From: Spongospora subterranea
Taxonomy: Eukaryota > Endomyxa > Phytomyxea > Plasmodiophorida > Plasmodiophoridae
Length of the DNA stretch: 11,437 bases
Assembly (NCBI GenBank): GCA_900404475.1
Contig: OUQQ01000632.1
Coordinates: 1 to 11,437 of the forward strand
Direction of reading: 5' to 3'
Shown here: positions 1 to 7,897 of the stretch, piece by piece
Position numbering within the stretch: position 1 is the first letter of the stretch
Layout: each line of letters begins with the position of its first letter
The notes under the pieces: model-generated
The model's input: the letters and a program-made list of their open reading frames with translations, nothing else
Told to the model about the DNA's origin: nothing
Database searches by the model: none
Made by a program: the position numbers and the translations under genes

Positions 1-222
1 CTTTGAGGCGCACAACTGTGGTAGATGGTGGTAGCCTCATGACCCTGAGGTTTTCCCTTTGGACTCCGCGGTATTGTCCAGATTTCTTCCCATCTCAACT
101 TGTCGTTCCAGGATCGTATTGGAACGACATGGTTCTACTCTCTGTTTACGGCTCGGTTAACAGTGCCTTCAGAAAAGGGGAGGCGTGGGTGCGTTTTGCC
201 AAGTTGGTCAAACGCCAGCGTG
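1..222 (+). CDS. Coding-like tract at the left edge, probably an internal exon of an unidentified gene (partial)
   Basis: The frame beginning at base 3 stays open for about 300 bases and reads like protein up to roughly base 222. It contains a hydrophobic stretch (LVVPGSYWNDMVLLSVYG) followed by a basic end (WVRFAKLVKRQR). A GT at 223-224 (GTGCGTGTG) could be a splice donor. Joining it to the AG at 474-475 would keep the frame into the exon that starts at 476, with an intron of about 253 nt. That is much longer than the other introns here, so the link is a guess. I do not recognise the protein, and the 5' part of the gene would lie outside the window. Confidence 0.25.
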
Positions 223-475
223 GTGCGTGTGTTTCATTCCTTTTTGAATTCTTTGCTTCTTTCCATTGGTATATTTTTACCATCAGTTTGAATTTTCCAT
301 AGATTGAATATCAGGTAATTTTCGACTCTTTCTACATGAATATGCTGTCCACACCTCGTAATTTTTTTTACGTTTTCACGTTTTTATAATGGTATGCAGT
401 TATGTATTTCGTGGATAATATAATTGGCGGCAATTGTAATTTACCATGCGCATGGTGACATTGGGGTTTTCATAG

Positions 476-775
476 GTCGACATCAGTTTTATGTTCCGCC
501 GCGAGAAGAGCGCCGCGTCAAGGCTGCAACATTAGAAAGGAACGCCTACTTGGCACGTCTTCGCGCAGTATATCGGGAAGCCATCGAAAAACGCGAACAG
601 TTCGTATATTCACGTCTGCTTTTTCAAGTCTCATGAAGTTTATTATTTGCATGCCGTTTATCATATTTCCAAGTCAATTCATCGACAATGGTTTGTTTTT
701 GTTCCGTCGGTCATGTTGTACTTTGCGGTTTGGGTTACATTTCAATCTGCACTACAATTGTTCAAAATGTTCTAA
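476..775 (+). CDS. 3' end of an unidentified gene encoding a protein with a C-terminal membrane segment (two exons)
   Basis: The exon at 476-627 (an alternative start is 487, after another AG) encodes a highly charged helical segment, beginning near FYVPPREERR and ending in YSRLLFQ. Reading on runs into a stop at 634. Removing 628-673, a 46-nt GT-AG intron of the size used elsewhere here, keeps the frame. The second exon (674-775) then encodes 33 residues with a likely transmembrane stretch (VMLYFAVWVTF), ending at TAA 773-775. The basic helix followed by one membrane span at the extreme C terminus suggests a tail-anchored or inner-membrane protein; that is inference only. The donor GTCTCA is weak. 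The family is not recognised. Confidence 0.4.
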
Positions 776-1240
776 TTGCGGCCTGATAACACCGCGCGAG
801 ACTCCTCAATCCATGGCTCTTAGTTTTTTAAGTTTGATCCATTTATTTCCTTCTTTGTCTTTTCTGACTGTGACACAGGATTTTTTGTTTGCTAGAAAAT
901 ATCGTTTATATGTTTAATCCATCATTTTTACCTCACCATCGCGGGTCTCGGTAGTTGCATTTTCTCCTTATTTACCGATTGTTTTTTCTCAGAGGATTTT
1001 AACTGCCGCTGTGTTCGTACAAGAAACCTATTTACATTGTAGTATCAGAATATACATTCAACAGGTTCATTTGGTGACCCTTTTTCCATGCATTTCGCCA
1101 GATCGTATTAGTCGCATAAATTGTTATCGACGTGACAGTGCCTGCAGTCTCAAAATCGACAACTTTTTTTTCTGGAGAGACTTATTTTGTACATGCGCTA
1201 GGGTGCATCAAGGAAGCCTTGTGTATCGATTGCTCCTTGT
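776..1240. other. Stretch without a supportable gene
   Basis: This stretch is T-rich on the plus strand with scattered polypyrimidine-AG sites, for example near 989-992. One frame is open at 1011-1292, but its composition (many Cys, Phe and Tyr, no recognisable motif) does not look like a conserved protein. I assign nothing here. Confidence 0.5.
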
Positions 1241-1243
1241 CGA

Positions 1244-1750
1244 CTACTGTTTAGCGACGCGAAATGGGGGTACGATAGCCCCGTTGAAGTGATCCTGATG
1301 CTTGGCTACAATCGCCTGGAGTTCGGGCGGCACCTGCGTGACGTGCCACTGGCCCGACACATCCAACGATAATTCCCAGCGGATCATGGCTTCAGTCGTA
1401 TTCCCTACAAGATCGTTTGAGTCCTTTATCGAATTTACGCGTTTGACGGATTCGACCACAAGCTTTAGAAATAATTTTTTCCAGGATTTTTTATTGCGCC
1501 AGACCCCTCATCCCATTCGCCGTTCTCGAAGACCTGCAGTTTGTACCTTCGCAAATAGATGCCCACGTGTCTTTGATCTTGGAAATCACAAAACTGTCAC
1601 ATGGATGGATTTTATCGGTTGTTGCGAATTGAAGCTCCCATGCTGTAAGGACGTCTGCGCCTCTGGGCTATCGATGGTGTTGAGACGAATCAAACCCGTC
1701 TGCTGTCCAGAGTTTTTCAGTTCTAATACAGAAATTATTGTTATCCACCG
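1244..1750 (-). pseudogene. Degenerate coding tract, family not recognised
   Basis: Read on the minus strand, three protein-like segments follow one another in different frames. The first (around 1700-1600) includes LIRLNTIDSPEAQTSLQ. The second (around 1580-1475) includes RRYKLQVFENGEWDEGSG. The third (around 1485-1244) includes EAMIRWELSLDVSGQWHV and stops at TAG 1246-1244. The joints between them lack a plausible intron of about 50 nt and look like small indels, so a decayed gene or mobile element is more likely than a spliced gene. The overlapping 152-codon plus-strand frame (1302-1760) looks like the shadow of this tract. The family could not be named from sequence alone. Confidence 0.35.
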
Positions 1751-1762
1751 ATCTATCTAGAT

Positions 1763-1781
1763 TGTGTGTGTGTGTGTGTGT
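1763..1781 (+). repeat. (TG)n microsatellite
   Basis: A pure alternating TG run of 19 bases. It lies just upstream (minus-strand sense) of the degenerate coding tract. Confidence 0.95.
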
Positions 1782-2129
1782 TGGCAACCCGAGTCCAGGC
1801 TCGTAATCCTGAGACGCCAACACTGTTTTGAGCTGCGGGTGAAATCGGCTCATAGCGCTATCACCAACATTCCGTGGTATTCTGTTCTGGATAACAATTC
1901 TACATTAGAACTAAAAAACAGACAGGTTTTGCTTCGTCTCATTCCCCTCCCCTCATGTGGGAAGCATCGGTGAACACGCAACGATCGTAATCGTCATGGG
2001 GGCGTTACAGGTGTCCACAAAAATCACACGAATTTCTGTTTGGCATTTTGAGAACAGGAAGCACGAGGGTTCGTTGATTCATTGCAGCCACACAGCCTTG
2101 GTCATGAATCCTTTTTTTGCTTGAACGGT

Positions 2130-2477
2130 ATGAGACACCCGGAAGGAATTCCACAAATGGGATATTTGCATGTTGACGATGTTTAACTAGTCAGTGATGA
2201 CGACTTTGATATTGACGGCATTGCGTTTGATAACGAAATTGTCGAGACAAAGTCTGAGGATCAAATGGAATCCTGAAGCTGGATATTCTATGGAGACAGC
2301 AGGGCTAAGATGTTTGGAAACAAGCATAAGCAACAAGAGCAGCGTCGCTCTTTTTCTGACTGTCCGAAGATCTACACATTTTCTCACAAAGACGAATTCA
2401 TCAGCACTGTTCGGAAAATGATCATTGCTTGTCAGGGGCTAATGAAGCTGGAACAGGTTGAATGCTACCTCTGGTGA
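2130..2477 (+). pseudogene. Broken acidic reading frame, possibly the N-terminal part of the adjacent transposase remnant
   Basis: One frame, followed from the ATG at 2130 to the TGA at 2475, reads as protein but contains in-frame stops at 2184 (TAA) and about 2274 (TGA). Segments seen are a His-Val-Asp-Asp stretch, an acidic run (VSDDDFDIDGIAFDNEI) and a later basic and helical part (EFISTVRKMIIACQGLMKL). It runs directly into the tract that I assign to a transposase, so an N-terminal region of the same protein is the simplest reading. The HVDD motif recalls Ty1/copia reverse transcriptases, but the residues around it do not support that. Confidence 0.3.
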
Positions 2478-2484
2478 TACATTG

Positions 2485-3215
2485 CAGAAGGATGGTAATG
2501 ATGTAGCAGTTACCGAAATGGAGTCGATGAATCCCGATGGACATAATGCGAAAAAGCAGACGGCCTGTAAGGACATCGCTGGATTTGACTCTCTTCTCGC
2601 AATTTTAGGAATCCTTCGGATGTTAAAAGAATATTAACCCTCGCAGTAGAGTCAATTCATTTGGTTTGGTTGCCGACATCGTGTTTGGAAAATCGGGAGC
2701 TTTTTATCGTGGCAGGACAATTCGTGATTGAGCAGATTATTATAGGTACTTGTTGCAGCAGTTGAATTTTAACTATTGCGTCAAGGAAAGTATCAGCAAG
2801 CGAAGACATTGGTCGATGACGAAGATGTCAAATCAGCGTGTTTGTCATTTTTAATATCGATTCCCACTGAACGAAGGACAGCAGTTTCGCTTGAGAAATT
2901 GATGGATTTTCATCTGAAAAGCCAAGTTAACATTGAATATGATTTGTAGCTGGTTGGTGAAACTAGGTTTTCAGTTTCAAGAATATCGCCAAGGCAGCAC
3001 AGATGTTGTGTGTCGCACTCGAACGTTACGATGTTGTCGCACATCGAAATCAATTTGGTGAATGGAAATTTGTATTCAACCTGAGCTATTTTCCGGAGAT
3101 AAAAGTTGTTCTTGTTACTCAGAACGAATGTATATTTCAATCTCATGATGGCAGTCGACGATTCTGCCAAGAAGAGAGACCAGGCCGAAGGGGCCGGATT
3201 CTGGAGAATCTGTGA
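2485..3215 (+). pseudogene. DDE transposase remnant (Tc1/IS630-like endonuclease superfamily), frameshifted
   Basis: Consecutive pieces in different frames match, in order, the layout of a family of eukaryotic DDE transposases. From 2485: a helical piece (FDSLLAILGILRMLKEY). From about 2651: VADIVFGKSGAFYRGRTIRD, then TGA where the family has Trp. At 2785-2949: TLVDDEDVKSACLSFL and an RRTAVSLEKLMDFHL helix. At 2951-3000: WLVKLGFQFQEYRQG. At 3003-3215: ERYDVVAHRNQF and the endonuclease core VVLVTQNECIFQSHDGSRRF, followed by a Gly/Arg-rich end. As I recall the family, the core reads H-D-E around its first catalytic Asp. Here the codon at 3123-3125 is AAC (Asn), so the enzyme would be dead even without the frameshifts. 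At least four frame changes and several stops mark it as a pseudogene. The C-terminal catalytic half is missing. Confidence 0.65.
2950..3057 (+). repeat. Left arm of an imperfect inverted repeat (transposase helix-turn-helix region)
   Basis: Pairs with 3267-3366 on the opposite strand. Perfect blocks are 2950-2969 against 3347-3366 (20 nt), 2986-3000 against 3319-3333 (15 nt) and 3034-3051 against 3273-3290 (18 nt). Both arms encode the same protein motif beginning WLVKLG, each in its own direction. Confidence 0.85.
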
Positions 3216-3254
3216 CGACGGGTGGACAAATGTCTCCATTCGCTTGCCATTCAG

Positions 3255-3449
3255 TCATTTCTTCAACAAATCGATTTCGATGTGCGACAAGATCTGAACG
3301 TCGTGTCCGTCAACGTAAGTGCTGCCTTGGCGAATTCTTGCAACTGAACCTAGTTTCACCAACCAGTTATGGGCAATTAGACAAGTTGTCTGTTTAAGAC
3401 TGCCCGCACTGTACAAGTCCTGGTTTCTAGATTCGACCTGCGTAGTCAA
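3255..3449 (-). pseudogene. Second transposase fragment, inverted relative to the first
   Basis: On the minus strand this frame reads HNWLVKLG, then a short divergent piece, then IRQGSTYVDGHDV and LSHIEIDLLKK, with a TGA immediately after. It is the homologue of the WLVKLG...HRNQF part of the plus-strand remnant. It preserves the YVDGH motif, which the plus-strand copy has lost through an indel. The family typically has a Trp after the KK, so the TGA is probably a mutated TGG. Only this segment is recognisable. The two fragments face each other. Confidence 0.6.
3267..3366 (-). repeat. Right arm of the imperfect inverted repeat
   Basis: Partner of 2950-3057, separated by a spacer of about 209 bp that carries the plus-strand DDE core. 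A transcript through both arms could fold into a hairpin of about 100 bp, with mismatches and small gaps. Confidence 0.85.
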
Positions 3450-3870
3450 ATATCGTGTCAGTATTACTGTTGATCCCTAATTCGGTTCAGATCTCTCCTA
3501 TACTCTGTACAATACAAAACCGGAAGGGGTTTTGAACCCTAATGTCCCAATGTACCGCTTACTTAGTTCTATGATTCGCAACGCGTCATGGTTGGTTTGA
3601 CAACTACAACACCCCATACCATGAGTTCTGTGTATGCAGTCATGTTTACCGTCTCAAAACGCATCATCTAGACGTTTGCTCTTATAGACTAGCAGCAGAC
3701 ATGAACCTGAACACACAAATTGCATTTGTGGTCTTCGCTGGCGATTAGATGACTACTCCTGTGAGTTCGCCATGTGGTTGCAAGGTGTAAACTGAGGCTG
3801 CCAAAAGACGAATACCAACAAACGATTGAACATAGTGCATCAAGAATCACACGTTGAGAGGAAAATGAAG
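3450..3870. other. Stretch without a supportable gene
   Basis: No long open frame, RNA gene or repeat was recognised here. It separates the transposon remnants from the 3' end of hslU. Confidence 0.5.
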
Positions 3871-3873
3871 TGG

Positions 3874-3879
3874 TTTATT
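3874..3879 (-). terminator. AATAAA polyadenylation signal of hslU
   Basis: TTTATT on the plus strand reads AATAAA in the sense of the gene. It lies about 41 nt downstream of the hslU stop codon, the usual place for a cleavage and polyadenylation signal. Confidence 0.6.
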
Positions 3880-3919
3880 TAGATTGATCTACTGGTAATT
3901 ATAATAGGGAAACGTAGGT

Positions 3920-5886
3920 TTACAGGACGAATTTGGACAGGTCAGTTTTCGTCAACATAGGTGCTAGACGCTCCCGTACATATTCGGCATCAATAACTAT
4001 CTTGCGCTGATCGTCATCGTAATCTGGAGCATTAAAACTGATATCTGCAACGATTCTTTCAATGACTGTATGTAGGCGGCGAGCGCCAATGTTTTCAACC
4101 TAACCGAAATAAGAAACCAGTTGCCATGTGATAAAGCGTGCTTACAGATCTATTAACCGACGCGGCGATTCTAGCAATCTCGCGAACCGAATCATCGGAA
4201 AAAGATAAATCCACATTTTCTGCCTTCATAAGGGCAACCTTCGAGGAAAGTCAAAAAGTGTACAACTTCTCAGCAACTGCAATTGCATTACCTGTTGTTT
4301 AATCAAACTAAACTCGGGTTCCGTCAGTATTCGAAAAAGATCAGATTCCTGACAAACACAAATCAATTGGGAATTGCGCCATACAAATATCCATGTTACT
4401 TCAAGTCCTTTCAGTTCTACACGTATTGGTAGCCGACCTTGTAGCTCAGCCAACATGTCGCTCGGCTTGCATGAATGAAATGCACCGCTTGCGATGAAAA
4501 GACTATACAAAAGACGGTGACAAAGTGACTCAACTTGTTGGGATGTGAAAATCTAACATATGGTCTGTAGATATATTCCCATATTTTGTATTAACAACCG
4601 ACCCCTCAATCAACGGCAGAAGATCTCTTTGAACACCTGAATTGAGGTTAATTACATAAAAAAATCAAACAAATCATATATCATCAACCTTCCGCAGATG
4701 CGTCTGCGGATGATCTATGTGCATCTCGAGAAGAACAAATCTTGTCAATTTCGTCAATGAACACAATTCCGTGCCTCTCAGCAAGTTTTATAGCTTCGGC
4801 GACTAAATCTCCAGTGTCTAGTAGCCGATCCGATTCATTATCCTGATACAGCAGAATAACCACATGGTTTAACAAATAGAATAGGAAAGGTCACCTGGAG
4901 AATGGGGCGGGCTTGGGCAACGGTCATATCTGTTCGAACAATCTTTTTTGCTACTAACTTCTTTATACTAGTAATTATATCGGGCTGATCTTTTGACGAT
5001 TCAATTTTATCGGGGATGTCTCTTGCAGGTACATCGACTGATATTGTCTGTTGTTCAAGCCTGCCTTCCCGTAACATCTTCCTAATAATCTATTAAGTGT
5101 CAGGTTACAGATTATCTTCATGCGTTCCACCTGAAGGCGTTCTTATGTTGGACGTTATCACCTGCCAGACAAGCTAAAATTTTCTCGTCTACAATTTCTT
5201 TTACTTGGCTTTCACACACTTTCCTTCGTTGTTGACGCAACAAGATGATAGAAGCCTCGATCAAATCCCGTAGTATTTGATCAACATCACGACCATGAAA
5301 TCCCTAGGGCAGCGCGTCAATATCATCAATACAGTGATTGGCCCTTAATACCGTTTCTATTGGAAAATATTAGCAAACGATGAGACCGTGAGGTGATCAA
5401 AATACCTGTGAATTTGGTGGCTTCGACTTTCAAAAAAGGAGCTTGAGCTAAAGTCGCTAAGCGCCTGGCTATCTCGGTCTTGCCACAACCGGTAGGACCT
5501 ATCATCAATATATTTCTGGGCATAACTTCGTTCATCATCTGATCCGAAAGTTGCATCCGACGCCATCTAAAGAGGAGTAAGTAATGAAATTGCCAATGCA
5601 AATGCGTCGTAAATATATGTTAATCTACCGATTTCTCAAAGCAATCGCAACAGCCTGTTTCGCATCGGCTTGGCCGACGACGAATCTCTCCAGGTTTTGA
5701 ACAATTTCCTTGGGCTTTAATGCTAAATTAAAAAATAAAAAATCACTAGCAATCATGACAGATATTGTGATACAAACCAGAATCGAGCGAAACCGGCGTC
5801 GAAATTGTAGTGGTTTGCGACTGCTGAATACTAGCCCTGGCAGAGGACGAAAAAGTGGCCCGCCGACATATCCTCGATATGATCAT
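3920..5886 (-). CDS. hslU: Mitochondrial HslU (ClpY), ATPase and unfoldase subunit of the HslVU protease; 12 exons
   Basis: Exons (minus strand): 5886-5778, 5722-5629, 5566-5406, 5356-5352, 5303-5131, 5081-4895, 4842-4689, 4636-4558, 4502-4400, 4348-4292, 4238-4146, 4099-3920. They total 1395 nt, giving 464 residues in one uninterrupted frame; the eleven introns are 46-62 nt. HslU is an AAA+ hexamer that unfolds substrates and feeds them to the HslV peptidase. Residues 1-36 are rich in Arg, Ser and Thr, with no acidic residue before Asp35, and fit a mitochondrial presequence. Conserved parts are LKPKEIV (38-44), Walker A GPTGCGKT (91-98, Lys97), pore loop GFHG (124-127, usually GYVG), Walker B IVFIDE (269-274), Arg344 in [11 protein letters not shown] (arginine finger) and GARR (410-413, sensor 2). 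The C-terminal tail LSKFVL is the part that docks into HslV. The segment containing the I domain is about 17 residues shorter than in E. coli. The start was chosen for the presequence, but the frame stays open for 98 codons upstream. No hslV gene is present in the window. Confidence 0.95.
5352..5356 (-). other. Five-nucleotide micro-exon of hslU
   Basis: Exon 3 ends in phase 1 at 5406 (ACA G) and the next strongly conserved coding block starts at 5303 in phase 0 (GGA TTT CAT). Direct joining breaks the frame. Inserting AAACG (5356-5352) gives Thr-Glu-Thr-Gly-Phe, matching the conserved Thr-Glu-x-Gly-Tyr of HslU. The flanking introns are then 49 nt (5405-5357, with a TGCTAAT branch-site-like sequence) and 48 nt (5351-5304). 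Retaining the second intron would put TAG in frame directly before the pore loop. Confidence 0.7.
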
Positions 5887-6188
5887 TGGCCAATTTTGGC
5901 GATTTAGTCCCTGTCTTTTGAAACAACCAAAGCGGAGTGAAGAGTGTACACCGATTATGGAACGACAAGGAATGATAAGATGCGGTAGCCGGCAACTAGG
6001 GAACCACTCAAGCAACCAGATCAACCACGGGGCCGCACTCATAAGTGTACACACATCAATGGTTGAAGGAGAGAGGCAAACCAAGCCATCTACCTGGGCT
6101 GGGACCCGGAGAATGCTGATGGACTGAGACGGCCGCCGTCCATCATGATGCAGTAACGACAGACAGCTGGAGATTGTCATGCGACTGT

Positions 6189-6217
6189 GGGAGAGGGGGA
6201 TACGGGTCAGGTGTGGG
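6189..6217 (+). other. G-rich block, possible G-quadruplex
   Basis: Four G-runs (6189-6191, 6195-6199, 6204-6206, 6215-6217) are separated by loops of 3, 4 and 8 nt. More G-runs follow up to 6252. The last loop is slightly longer than the usual limit, so folding is uncertain. The block lies about 300 bp upstream of the hslU start, on the strand opposite to the gene. Confidence 0.3.
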
Positions 6218-6853
6218 CGATTTATGTGACAGGGTCATACATGGGCAGGGGGGATGCCAACAGTTGAAACGAAGGATACCGGGCCAATCAGGGAGCAACC
6301 CCATCAAAATTGTTGGGGAAGTTACATCAAACGCCGGTTTTGCACTTTTGGAGTACAGTACCTCTTAAGTCCCCTGTACAGGCTAAAAACTGTTAAACCT
6401 TTGCATTGCCAATGACGCTCTGTTCTATCTTTAGAGCCTGTGTTCCGCTGCCAATTGATTAACCTCGTTTAGCATGAAGATTTGGGACTCCATCAGGTGC
6501 AAGGACGAGTTTCTGGGCCCCGAAAACCGCCAAAAAGCGTGAAAATGTCGAAAAAAAAATGAGACCATACTTGAAGTTGCTGCATTCGTTTTTCGGTGTT
6601 TGTTGCAAACCTTTGAACACAAGGTATTTTTGTGTTTTGGAAGGGCCACATATCTCCAAAATTCAAATTTCGTGAAGAATACGTTTGACTCCACAAATGC
6701 CAAAAAGCTTGTGGGTTTATTTTGTCCTCTACGGTATCCCAAATGTTATACATAACTAAATGCTCAAAACATGCGTTTTTCGTGGCATGTCAATATCATT
6801 GGGCCAGTTGTCAAATTGATCAAAGGCGTTAAAAACCACGGAGATGTGATATA

Positions 6854-6859
6854 TTTAAT
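6854..6859 (-). terminator. ATTAAA polyadenylation signal of the CBP20 gene
   Basis: TTTAAT on the plus strand reads ATTAAA in the sense of the gene, 7-12 nt beyond the last base of the stop codon (6866). This is a common variant signal. It is close to the stop and would imply a very short 3' untranslated region. Confidence 0.4.
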
Positions 6860-6865
6860 GCAAAT

Positions 6866-7617
6866 CTAACACTCTTCATCGTCAGAAGCGCCATTCCGGA
6901 ATCGTTCATTGATGGCAAAATCGGCAGCCGCGGAGGGGTGAGGGCGGATAACGACTTGCTCCTGAACTCCAAGTCTGTTCATTGTCGCTTGCTTCATGAC
7001 GCCCCAACCTAAATGCCACTTTGTTTGAGAAATCACGAACAAACAATTGTGAATCATCTATACGACCTCCTCTGCCGTAATCGTAATCTTGACGGAATTC
7101 ATCACGAACCTGAGTTTTGAAAAAATAAAAACCAAATAAAAATAAGAGTTGTGAACGATGCCATACTTGCCCTCCCGCTCGGCCTCTTCCAAATTGTCGC
7201 CCTTCTTCAAAACCCAGATCAATATCGATTTTGATGGGACGAGAATCGAGCTTAAGCCCGTTTCTGGGAGAAAGCATTTAACGCAAAGCAGATAGGCGAA
7301 TGGAAAATAAAATACAAATAATTAACAGCCGCTCGGGCGTGTTCGTGCACATAGAAATGCACGAATGCAAAGCCACACGGCTCTTTGGTGTTGGAGTTAA
7401 GACCCATAACAACATTCTCGACGGGGCCAACTTGCATAAATAGCTCATAGACTTGTTCTTCAGTTGTAAAAAATGATAAGTTGCCGACATATATGGTGCT
7501 GGATTCACACAACACTTGCTTGGCCTGAGCCCAGGCGTCATCCGAATACCGACGCCGTTTATTCAACATGTAGGCGTTTATCCCTTCGCAGCATCCTAGA
7601 CCATACAGGGTTGCCAT
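6866..7617 (-). CDS. NCBP2: Nuclear cap-binding protein subunit 2 (CBP20), four exons
   Basis: Exons (minus strand): 7617-7316, 7263-7167, 7109-7067, 7008-6866; introns of 52, 57 and 58 nt. The 585-nt CDS gives 194 residues, against 156 in human. CBP20 is the RRM subunit that binds the m7G cap of RNA polymerase II transcripts, together with CBP80, in nuclear processing and export. The RRM shows RNP2 IYVGNL (42-47) and RNP1 GFAFVHF (82-88). Numbering matches human at Tyr43, Phe83, Phe85, Asp114, Asp116, Arg123, Arg127 and Gln133. The second cap-stacking tyrosine (human Tyr20) is probably Tyr24 here. The C-terminal signature [17 protein letters not shown] and [14 protein letters not shown] is intact. 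Differences are Arg112 to Lys and Trp115 to Ile, plus an extra C-terminal tail of about 40 residues ending in DDEEC. Exon 4 was chosen because it continues GRGG with an aromatic residue, as in the family. Confidence 0.95.
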
Positions 7618-7826
7618 AATTCAAAGCCCCAATTGTGATCCGACTGATTCGGCGGCGCCCCGTTGAATCTCGTCAACCGCCCCTTTCTCCCCCAACTCAA
7701 ATACCTACTGGCCCAGCTGGCAACTCCCAGTTTCGTACACGGACTCCGGAAATTACAAATGTCCTCGGGGATGTCGTCGGCAGTCAAATACTCAAATTCA
7801 CTTGGCAGATATAACTCAAACGTTCA
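7596..7826 (-). other. Open, protein-like frame overlapping the CBP20 start (unassigned)
   Basis: A minus-strand frame of about 75 codons contains a plausible sequence (LPSEFEYLTADDIPEDICNF) and ends at TAG 7598-7596, inside CBP20 exon 1 but out of frame with it. It has no ATG at its upstream end. A splice donor-like site (AG followed by GTATTTG) lies near 7717. It could be an upstream exon, part of another transcript, or chance. I found no splice that joins it in frame to CBP20. Confidence 0.2.
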
Positions 7827-7897
7827 TCGCCTTACAAGCCACATTTTTGAGGTTTCAAACCGATTTACCCATATTGGTTAGCTTTATGACCAAGTGT

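Larger units (their letters stand above)
5887..6865. other. Intergenic region between hslU and the CBP20 gene
   Basis: It contains the presumed hslU promoter at its left and the 3' flank of the cap-binding gene at its right. 5950-6370 is richer in G and C than its surroundings. 6430-6860 is A/T-rich with A-runs, for example around 6550. Open frames exist on both strands (for example 6431-6742, minus), but I recognise no protein motif and regard them as chance. Confidence 0.5.

Noticed and set aside
1302..1760. 152-codon plus-strand open frame
   Set aside because: Its sequence is rich in Cys, Arg and Phe without motifs, and it is antisense to the better protein-like minus-strand tract. Treated as a shadow.
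2130..2200. Ty1/copia reverse transcriptase active site (HVDD)
   Set aside because: Only the short HVDD motif fits. The flanking residues lack the rest of the reverse transcriptase pattern, and the following sequence runs into a DDE transposase.
5303..5405. In-frame stop (TAG) in hslU as evidence for a pseudogene
   Set aside because: The stop disappears if the 48-nt GT-AG segment 5351-5304 is an intron. All other exons keep frame and all catalytic motifs are intact, so a functional gene is more likely.
6431..6753. Overlapping minus-strand open frames of 66-103 codons
   Set aside because: They are A/T-rich, mutually overlapping, show no motif, and lie just beyond the CBP20 polyadenylation signal.
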